Positions 1 through 7,706 of a stretch of 15,630 nt of DNA are shown here, one piece after another. The translations under genes were made by a program, and so were the position numbers. Source of the stretch: Allomyces macrogynus ATCC 38327 (Eukaryota; Blastocladiomycota; Blastocladiomycetes; Blastocladiales; Blastocladiaceae); NCBI GenBank assembly GCA_000151295.1, contig GG745349.1:440672-456301 (forward strand), in the 5' to 3' direction. Under the pieces are notes generated by a model, which worked only from the letters and a program-made list of their open reading frames with translations, was not told the origin of the DNA and did not search any database. The first letter of the stretch is position 1, and every line of letters starts with the position of its first letter.

Positions 1-346
1 CCACAGCGTTTCAAGTTCATCGCAAGTCTGGCGCAACTTCTCGAACTTCGCTTGAGGTGCACTGATCATAAGTCGCGTATGCGTACACGATCTGCGCTCC
101 CAAGGAGCGTGTCCTTGGTTCTGATCCAAATCGTCGATTCTGCCATGCCGACATGGTCGACTCTGCCGCGATGAAGCCGAAGCGACAGCCCCGGTGTGTG
201 CTCGCGTATAAATACCACAGTCCGCCCGCGCCCTCCCTTGCCCAGCATCCATACCGCCTACAAGACCTGCACCGCCCACGAGCGCTGCTCTAGACCAATA
301 GACGACCCTCCACCAACCCCGCACCACCCCCCTTAACCTCACCAAG
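1..346. other. Upstream region of the protease gene; no gene recognised
   Basis: No open frame here has a recognisable domain or believable composition. The right part (from about 207) holds the TATA box and a C/A-rich leader that reads into the protease start at 347, so the stretch is best treated as promoter plus 5' untranslated region. Confidence 0.6.
207..214 (+). promoter_or_regulatory. TATA box of the subtilisin-like protease gene
   Basis: A perfect TATAAATA stands in GC-rich flanks, 133 bp upstream of the ATG at 347. A start site about 30 bp downstream would give a leader of about 100 nt. It is the only strong TATA box in the window at a normal distance from a start codon. Strong TATA elements often mark regulated or highly expressed genes, which would suit a secreted protease; that last step is inference. 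Confidence 0.65.
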
Positions 347-1719
347 ATGAAGGCCTCGTTCCTTGCCCTGCTCGCGACAGCACTCCTCGCCACTCAGACC
401 ATGGCCGCAACCGTGCCGGCCGTCAAGACCTACCCGAACCGTTACATTGTAACGCTCAAGCCCGGGACCGACAAGGCCTCGTTTGACCGCGCGCTCACGG
501 CCGAGGTCGAGCGCGAGAACGCGCAGGAGCGTACGGGCGACTTTGTCGAGTCGTCGATTGCGCGTCATTTCGACATTTCCGACGAGTTCAAGGGCTACTC
601 GGGCCAGTTCTCGCCGTCGCTCATCGCCAAGCTCCAGAAGAACAGCAAGGTGGCCGCAGTTGAGCCGGTCGTGCCCGTTTACGCGTCGGGCTCGCAGTCG
701 GGCGCGACGTGGGGGCTCGTGCGCATTTCGGAGCGCGCGCTTGACCTGACCAAGCCCTACGTCTACCCGAGCTCGGCAGGGTCAGGCGTCGACGTCTACA
801 TTGTGGACACTGGTGTACGTGCTGGCCGTTCTACTTTGGCGCGCTTTGGAGGCCAGCGGGAGGGTGGGCGCTGATGGGTCGTGCTGCTGTGATCACCGAG
901 TTGATTCACATCACGTCATGATGCGCACCGTGCGCGGCACGACCGAAGACCGCATCAACCTGGGCAATTGAACTCACCACCCGCTACTGGATCAACCCTT
1001 CACAGATTTACACGGCGCACCCCGACTTTGGCGGCCGCGCCAAGTGGGGCAAGACGACGTGCGACGGCTGTGTCGACCAGGACGACAATGGCCATGGGAC
1101 GCACGTGGCAGGCACGGTTGCCTCCAAGACCTACGGTGTGGCCAAGGCCGCCAACGTGATTGCCGTCAAGGTTCTTGGCGGCGACGGCTCGGGCACCAAC
1201 GAGGGCGTGATTGACGGCATCAACTATGTCGCCGCGCAGGCCAAGGCCAAGGGCAAGACGGTCGCGGCCAACATGTCGCTGGGCGGGTCCTACTCGGCCG
1301 CACTTAACTCGGCCGTCAAGGCGGCGACGTCGGCGGGCGTCGTCTTTGCCGTCGCGGCGGGCAACGAGAACCAGGACGCGTGCAACACATCGCCGGCCTC
1401 GGAGCCGTCTGCGATCACGGTCGGCGCCACGACCAAGACCGACACGCGCTCGAGCTTCTCGAACTACGGCCGGTGCCTCGACATTTTCGCGCCCGGCAGC
1501 TCAATCACGTCGACTTGGAACAACGGCGGGACCAACACCATCTCGGGCACGTCGATGGCGTCGCCGCACGTTGCAGGCGTTGCCGCGCTCCTGATTGGCC
1601 AGAACCCGACCGCGTCGGCGTCGACGATTGTCTCCAAGCTCATCTCGAACTCGACGCCCAGCGTCGTCAAGTCGGGCGGCTCGGGCTCGCCCAACAAGCT
1701 CGCCTACGTTGCACAGTAA
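347..1719 (+). CDS. Secreted subtilisin-like serine protease (S8 family, proteinase K type), two exons
   Basis: Exons 347-814 and 1006-1719 join in phase 0 to give 393 residues. The product is a secreted endopeptidase made as a pre-pro-enzyme. Residues 1-20 form a signal peptide (basic Lys2, hydrophobic core, AxA-like end). Residues about 31-111 match an I9 inhibitor propeptide (NRYIVTLKPG at the start, AAVEP near its end). The mature protease starts near residue 113. Catalytic residues are Asp154 (VDTG), His186 (GHGTHVAG) and Ser339 (GTSMASPHVAG), with oxyanion Asn276 (AAGNEN). The length is normal for the family. Cys282 and Cys313 are spaced as in one aqualysin-type disulfide; Cys175 and Cys178 form a CDGC insert just before the His motif. 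The tail (GSGSPNKLAY) also recalls aqualysin-like enzymes. The intron falls directly after the Asp-Thr-Gly motif. Substrate specificity cannot be read from the sequence. Confidence 0.93.
815..1005 (+). other. Intron of the protease gene (191 nt)
   Basis: The donor is GTACGT directly after the Gly codon of VDTG and the acceptor is TTCACAG at 999-1005. A branch-point-like AACTCAC lies at 971-977. Reading through gives a stop at 872-874, and splicing restores an ungapped family alignment (VDTG then IYTAHPDFGGRA). It is clearly longer than the other twelve introns of the window. Confidence 0.9.
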
Positions 1720-1867
1720 GAACGCACCTGATTGGTGCCGACAGCTCGGGCAAAATATGGATCGCATGATCACAGGTCCATCCGGTGTGGACACTGCGGC
1801 CTGTCCCCCCATTGCCGTCGGTTGTTCGCTCATTGATCAACCAGGGGACCTGGCGTCCACTTGGCTT

Positions 1868-1899
1868 CCCCCGCCCCCCCCCCCCCCCTCCCCTCCCCC
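1868..1899 (+). repeat. C-rich low-complexity tract
   Basis: Almost pure C on the plus strand, including an unbroken run of 15 C at 1874-1888 followed by CTCCCCTCCCCC-type blocks. The minus strand carries several runs of four or more G. The tract lies about 150 bp downstream of the protease stop codon. Its exact length is doubtful because homopolymers this long are error-prone. Confidence 0.9.
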
Positions 1900-2061
1900 G
1901 TAGTTCCACCCTTCTCTCCCTCCCGTTTTTCTCCCAAGTAGCCCAATTCTCCCTTGCTGACGGCGGGACATCGCCGCCTGCATCGCAAGGCAATCGCGCT
2001 GCTCATTTTGCTCATCCAACGATGCAAATACACGATTTCTAGTGAATCTCCAGCATGATTG

Positions 2062-2067
2062 AATAAA
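2062..2067 (+). promoter_or_regulatory. Possible polyadenylation signal of the protease gene
   Basis: This is the first AATAAA downstream of the protease stop, 343 nt after it, followed by an A-run and then GCATGCTCTT. It fits a 3' untranslated region of about 370 nt. A second AATAAA at 2367-2372 is less likely because of distance. Confidence 0.35.
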
Positions 2068-3025
2068 AAAGCATGCTCTTCACCTTGAGTCCGACCTGCA
2101 GCCACCATGGATCATGACAGAGGAGAATGAAGTCAGAGGCTGCAGTCAAGTCAAACAGGCTCCTGAAGCATCTGGCAGCCGGGTTGGCCAAACGGTGTCG
2201 GCTCGTTCAGGTTCTTATTTCCTTCCTCCCTCCCCCTTGGTTGTGATTCGCCATGGAGCGCGTTTCGGTGAACCTGGAGTTGAGCGCACGCGACGTCAGC
2301 GAGTCGGCCCTTGCGCACGTACACGCGCCCTCTCTGGGCGGCGGGTCGGGAGATGCGTTTGCAACAAATAAAACGGTGGAGCATGAGCGCTTAAGTCTTT
2401 GGAACGATCATGTATTTAATAGCGGTACTGGACACCGACGTGCAGCGCGTGCCCGCGTCGCTCGTGGCAATGATGGACAGGAACTTGAATCGGCGCGTGC
2501 TGGTTGCCGCATGCGACCAAGCTGCCGCGGTCGGTGCAACCTGTAGCGCGTTCGGACGCGGTCCGTTTTCTTTTTATGGAGCACGAGCGGCATTGTCGAG
2601 GCACAGAAGAACGATCAGGTTAGCGTCATGGCTGTCGCGGGTTATCGACGCTGGCTTGGGCTGTGGCAGGTCGCCCCTGCGCACAGAGCGCAAAATAACA
2701 AGTGTGCGAGTGTCGTGCGCCCTTGGAGCTCTCGGAGTTGGATTTGGAATGCACGCCGATTGATACTTCGTTGTGGCGTGGTTGTGCAAATCGGGACTTG
2801 CGCGATGGCATGCATTGCCTCCACGATGGTTTCCACGACTTTGACCTGTATTTGCAAACCTCGCCAAACGGCGCTGCTGCCTGGCAAACCAGTTGCCGCA
2901 CCGTTGCCAGACTCCGCCGCCGCCAAGTTTTTGGCGATTTGATATTTCTCTTCCCTCCCCGCACTTTGCCGTGTCCTCAACCAGCTTATCATCGACCCCA
3001 CTCTGGCCTACCACGACACTCGACC

Positions 3026-6000
3026 ATGGCCGACGAACCCGACCCGCTGCAATCGGCTGCGCTGCCGCCCATGCCGCCCGCGCTGCCCGGGCCCATCCCG
3101 ACACGCTCCGCATCGCAGCGCACCGCCCAGTTTGCTTCTCCCGCGGCTCAAGCACCAGCGCCGGCACCCATGGCAACGCCGTCCCCGCCACGGCCGCAAT
3201 GGAATTCACGCATGGCGCGGCGCAGCCTGCGTGCTCTCCACCCTGATCAAGACGACCGCGGCGCCGCGGTGCCGCTCGAGGCCTTGCCAGCTGCGCCAAA
3301 CGCTGTTCTTGGCGACCAAGACGCTCACGTTATGGGCTCAACGACGGCACTCGTTGGTCCGGGACCGCGCCCGGCCCTGGAGACGCTACCATCGCCGCCG
3401 CCACTGCGCAGTTCTCGCGGGTCGCGCGGCAACGCCGGGTTGGGCGTCACGCAGTACCTGCAATCGCTGGCGACCGACCACATCGGTCCGCCGACGCGCA
3501 CGCGCTTCCATCGCGCCAACGGCTGGCGCCGTGCCGTGCACTTTCTCGCAACGGTCGCGATGCTTGGCGGCATGGTGCTGCTCATCACAATTCTGTTTTG
3601 TGTGCTCGTCTCGCTGAGCTACATGATGACCCAGGTCGACCTGGGATCGCTCACCTGGCTCGTTGTCGTCGCTGGCACTTTTTACGCCTTTGTCGTGCTC
3701 TCGCTCTCTCGTACCTGGCTGCGCACGGCGCTGCGGCTCGTCATTTGGATCTGGTCGACGCCTCGGACGCAAAAGAACCATGACTCTGGCGAATTGCAAT
3801 ACTCGCCCGGAACGCAGACGCCCGCGACGACCGCAGACCGCATGCGCGACCTGTTCCGGCCCGACGAAGTGCACCTCGACCACCGGACCTTCATCTTCTT
3901 CCTGACGGTCCCGAGCCGTCTCGTGCTCATTCTCGTCGACTGGTCCGTCGAGGGGATCGTCAATGTCGTCTTCTCGTACCGCGCGCGCCAGGCGGCCGCT
4001 GCGCTTGCGCGCAAGTCAACGAATGCGACGGCCGCCAGTGGTCGGCCGTCACCGACGCCGTCGCAGCGACAGCAACAGCAGCAGATGCAGCAATCCGGTG
4101 CGACCACGGCCGTGTACACGACTCCAGCACCAGCTCTGGCCTTGACGGGCCCGTACGACCCGGCACCGGCGTCGCTGTACGCCGATGGTCCTGACAAGGC
4201 GACGACGCCGCCGCCGGCCACGATGTTCCAGTCGGCAACGCAGGCGCCCTACCAACAGCAGACGGTGCCTCTTGTGACCAGTCCGGACCCGCCGTCGCCA
4301 CGCGACGTGGTCCGCGGGATTTCTGCCGAATCGGATGGCGATATGGCGCGGCTCGAGCGTGTCAACACGTTCAGCAGCGCACTGTCGCCCGCCGAAGCGG
4401 CGATTGCTGAGGCCGAGGAAAAGGCCGACCTGAAGGACCGTGTTCGCGTCTTCTTCTACGCGGGCGCATTGACGGTCGTATTTGTGGTCCCGTGTGTAAT
4501 TGTCGCCAGTGTCAAGGGGTACTCGACGATCGCGTCGTTCTTGTCTGTCGTGTTTGTGGCAGGTGCGTTTCTTTGGGCCCCTTTGATTGCGTGCGTTTTT
4601 TTTTCGGGATTCTCAATCGTTCTGCTTCTTTTTCCCTGGTATCCAGCGGCGGCCATCACGGTCGTGGTCGTCAATGCCCTCAACCGCTTTTTCCGGTGCC
4701 TCTCGTTTTGCGTGCTCATGTGGAAGGGCATTTTGGACGCCGACCGCCGCCGCGCCATGTACGTGGCCTCTGCTGGCCAAGACACGCGACTCGATATTTT
4801 CGACTCGCTTGCCGAGCAGGTTTTGAAAACGCTGGCGGTCATTCTTGCGCTCTGTGTCATTTCGTCGGCCAAGGTACATCTTCATTTCTGCCGCACCATT
4901 CTCTTGTTCTCGATTGCCAACACTCACCGATCCGTGCGCGTTTCAATGTAGGGCGCCATGGGGCTCTACATCACGATCGGCATCCTGATGGCCATCCTGA
5001 GCGTGTTCCGGCTGCGCTCGTTCTTTGGGTGCTGCATCCCCACCATCCGCAACAAGGACAACAAGGCCGTCGGCCCGCCCAACCCGAAGGATGCCAGGTC
5101 GCTTACGGGCTACTACACGGGCCAGCGCCGGCTCGAGCCCGTGGTCGTGTTCATCGTGCGCGTGCTGGTCCTGGTCCTCGGGCTCACGGCGCTCGCACTC
5201 ACCGATTTCACGGACATCCACGACCCGGCGACGCAGACTAAGACGTCGCTCGCGCAACTCTTCAAGCAAAAGGACAACCCGGACAAGACAGTCAACACGG
5301 CTAAGACGTTTGGGTACCTCGGCGCCTTTGCGTTTTGCTACCTGCTCAAGGACGTGGCGCTGCTCGTGACGCGCATCCCGCACCAGATTGCCGCGCTCAT
5401 GCTGGTCGTGTCCTTTGTCGGCAAGGTCGTCTTTGCCGCGTTTGTCGCCAACCAGTACGTCGGTCTGCTCTCGACGGCGGTTCTGGTCCTCATGTACCAG
5501 TCGTTTGATTTGCGCGACGGCCACGCGTTCTGGACGGGCGGGCGGCACGACCTGGTGCGGTCGGCGGGTGGTGCGTCGCTCACGCACGTGCGTGCGCAAC
5601 GCCGTGCGCGTGTCAATGCCATGGTCACGATCGGTCTGATTGTCGGCGCCGTGGTCATCTCGATTGCGATCGGGTTTGCGGTCGGTACGCAGCAGGGCGT
5701 CGTCGACGCTGGCGGCACCACGGCGCAGCAGCAGGTCGAGTTCCTCGACGTTACGCAACCCTACCCGTACTGCCACATGCAGTATGGCGGGCGGTTTTCG
5801 CTCGTCGACTTTGTCACGCTTTCGGGCGCCGTCTACCGGCCGGACAAGGATGCTGCGCTCGTGTTTGCCAACCAGAACCCGACGCTCCGTAACTTCAAGG
5901 CGTATGTCGAGCACGACTCGCTGGCCGACGACCCGGACCGCAGCAAGGGCGGCGTGCGGTATATGGAGTTCCGGTTCAACACGGACAGTCTCATGAACGT

Positions 6001-6781
6001 GTCTGTTGTTGCGATTCGTGGGACCAGCAGCCTGGAAGATATCTTGCAGGATCTGCACCTGTGGTCGACGCCGCTGCTCCTGCAAGCGTCAAGTTATCTC
6101 GGCACGTTTGCTGCCATTTGGCCGCGCGAGACCACGGCGTCGCTCGTCTCGTTCCTGTCGAAATACGTGGCCTTCTCCAACTTCCTCTACTACAAGGGCG
6201 TCGAGAACTATGTGACGCAGACGATCAAACCGACTGAGTCGAACCGCACCGTTTTCCTCACGGGACATAGGTATTTGCGCTCTCCCTGCCGACTCAACTG
6301 GCTTGTCGATGTTCTCGTGACTGACGTTCTCCACTCTGTCTAGTCTCGGCGGTGGCCTCTCGCTAATTGTCGGGTCGCGGCTCAAGATCCCGGCCGTGGG
6401 CGTTTCGAGTCCCGGGCTCGGCATGTCGTACAAGAACTACGTGCGTTGCTCAAACGTGTCGTGGCAATCCGCTGCCACTTTGCTCACTGGCCTGGCCAAC
6501 TTTTTAGGACACCTCGATCGAGGCCATTACGCGGTGGGGCATGAACATTGTCCCGTTCTCGGACCCGGTGCCCATGGCCGACGAACAAATTGCTGGCACT
6601 CTCCACATTCCGTGCTACCAACGCGTGCCGTCCGACTGCCACAAGGTGCGTTTCGTGGGCCTGATTGTGTCGCGCGTCTGGAACTCACTGTTCTCACAAC
6701 ACATTGTAGTGGCGCAACACGCTGCGCACGCTCATCAACAGCTGTGCTGGCAAGATGGCACCAGGGCAAACGGCAGCGTGA
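3026..6781 (+). CDS. Polytopic membrane protein with C-terminal class 3 lipase domain (paralogue A)
   Basis: Six exons: 3026-4562, 4647-4873, 4952-6270, 6344-6440, 6508-6645, 6710-6781, giving 1129 residues. The start ATG has a strong context (CGACCATGG). Residues 1-165 are Pro/Ala-rich and probably disordered. About eleven hydrophobic segments follow, near 170-197, 208-228, 289-309, 475-496, 499-522, 574-607, 652-672, 709-727, 735-753, 757-773 and 812-833. A long Pro/Gln loop (320-465) separates the third and fourth. The lipase domain (about 855-1129) shows oxyanion motif AIRGT (942-946), nucleophile elbow GHSLGGG with Ser1028, and probable Asp1079 (FSDPVP) and His1105 (DCHK). Class 3 lipases hydrolyse acylglycerols or phospholipids; helices followed by this domain recall sn-1 diacylglycerol lipases, but the helix number differs. 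The substrate is unknown. An intron splits the Ser1028 codon. The next gene downstream is a paralogue with the same layout. Confidence 0.88.
4064..4093 (+). repeat. CAG/CAA repeat encoding a short polyglutamine run
   Basis: Mixed CAG and CAA codons encode five consecutive Gln (residues 349-353), then Met and two more Gln, in the low-complexity cytosolic-type loop of paralogue A. The tract is absent from paralogue B, whose loop is shorter. Confidence 0.85.
4563..4646 (+). other. Intron 1 of paralogue A (84 nt, multiple of three, no in-frame stop)
   Basis: The donor is GTGCGT and the acceptor ATCCAG. Splicing gives a join that aligns residue for residue with paralogue B, where an intron sits at the same position and phase (phase 1; downstream exons are both 227 nt). 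Unspliced RNA stays open and would encode 28 extra, strongly hydrophobic residues. Confidence 0.85.
6271..6343 (+). other. Intron 3 of paralogue A, splitting the catalytic Ser codon
   Basis: Exon 3 ends CATAG and exon 4 begins TCTCGG, so Ser1028 is encoded AG|T (phase 2). The donor is GTATTT, the only one of thirteen in the window without C at position +4. The acceptor is GTCTAG and a CTGAC branch-point candidate lies at 6320-6324. Confidence 0.92.
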
Positions 6782-7706
6782 TCCGTGGCCAGTCGATTTT
6801 TCTGGCCTGTTATTGTTTTTCGTTTCTTCGTTGTTTCTCGGTCGTTTTTGTGCTGTACCTCCTTGCGAAGTTGAACCGTTTGGCGCTATTGCCCACGCCC
6901 CTCGCTTTGTTCCTGTCTCTTCGTTCTGTCTGTTGCGCAGAGAATAGACCACACTTGTGCCCCATGAGGTCTGGCCTCGGCGTGCGGCTGGGTGGGAGAA
7001 TACGGGTGGGGAGACCTTTTCGTCAAATTGACCGTGGTCCTGCGGACGGTCAAGACTTTCGCCATAAAGCTGCTAGCCGCAACGTGGACAATCATTCTTG
7101 CTGCTCAACTTGCACGATTGTCACCGTTTCACTGTCGAGCATGAACCTGACCAATCGATGTTTGGTAGTATCACTCGATTCTGGATCAGCACACATGCAT
7201 CAGCACCAAGATGCAGCACCATTGTTTAGCGGCGGCCAGCTAGCTGCCAAGCCAACCAACCGTATTTAAATGCAATCAATGCAAGTTCCGGTTCGATTTT
7301 CTCAACCGTGGTCAATGGTCATCATGGTCCGCCTGTGTGTTTATGTAAATATTTGTCGTCAGGGGATCATGCGCCATGAGTTGCCGCGAGGCACCGCGCC
7401 GCGCTGCCGACTGCAGCCAGCCCATTTTCGCATGAGGGCTGGTGCCAGCAAATCAACATCATCCAACCCGCATCCAACCAAGAACCGCAAACCGCATCGA
7501 CAGGTAAAATGGCTGGCTGCCCTGCCCTTCCAAAGCCAAGGACTGGTTGCTGCTCCGCCGAGATGAAGCATTGGCTTGAGCCCGACTCTGCCGGGCGATG
7601 CTCCTGGACAATACCCTCCGACTCTCTGCCCTCATGACTCTCACAAATGTTGATCAGCGACTCTGCCCAAGAATCACCTCCACCGCGATGCCAGAGCGCT
7701 TCGACC
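6782..7706. other. Intergenic region between the two membrane lipase genes
   Basis: The left third (about 6797-6860) is T-rich and probably belongs to the 3' untranslated region of paralogue A; no AATAAA is present. A TATTTAAA lies at 7263-7270. Open frames here are short and without recognisable domains. I saw no long similarity to the region upstream of paralogue A, apart from a shared CGACCATG start context. Confidence 0.55.
7263..7270 (+). promoter_or_regulatory. Possible TATA element upstream of paralogue B
   Basis: TATTTAAA is the best TATA-like word before paralogue B, but it is 437 bp upstream of the chosen ATG. It would need a long leader or a 5' untranslated intron. A similar TATTTAA lies 607 bp upstream of paralogue A. 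Confidence 0.25.

Larger units (their letters stand above)
1720..3025. other. Intergenic region between protease and first membrane lipase
   Basis: This 1.3-kb stretch holds the 3' end of the protease transcript and the promoter and leader of the next gene. Visible elements are a C-rich tract (1868-1899), two AATAAA hexamers (2062-2067 and 2367-2372) and a TATTTAA at 2413-2419, which is 607 bp upstream of the next ATG and so too far to assign. Open frames on both strands are short, arginine-rich and without recognisable domains. A 97-codon frame at 2253-2546 is the only one with a mildly protein-like beginning. Confidence 0.55.

Noticed and set aside
2107..2130. Tiny open frame with a perfect GCCACCATGG context
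   Set aside because: It has only seven codons before the stop and lies between genes; the context match is likely chance.
2702..3025. In-frame upstream extension of paralogue A to an ATG at 2702
   Set aside because: The extra 108 residues have no membrane-protein or low-complexity style of the real N-terminus. The ATG at 3026 has a strong context shared with paralogue B.
2574..3299. 241-codon minus-strand frame over the start of paralogue A
   Set aside because: No recognisable domain, Arg/Ala-rich, and it overlaps the N-terminus of a well supported gene.
4943..6085. 380-codon minus-strand frame opposite paralogue A exon 3
   Set aside because: It is an antisense shadow; Arg/Asp/His-rich and without recognisable domains, overlapping a conserved coding exon.
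7647..7706. Upstream ATG of paralogue B at 7647
   Set aside because: It is possible (20 more residues), but C at -3 is weaker than the ATG at 7707, whose flanking CGACCATG matches the paralogue A start. Kept only as an alternative.
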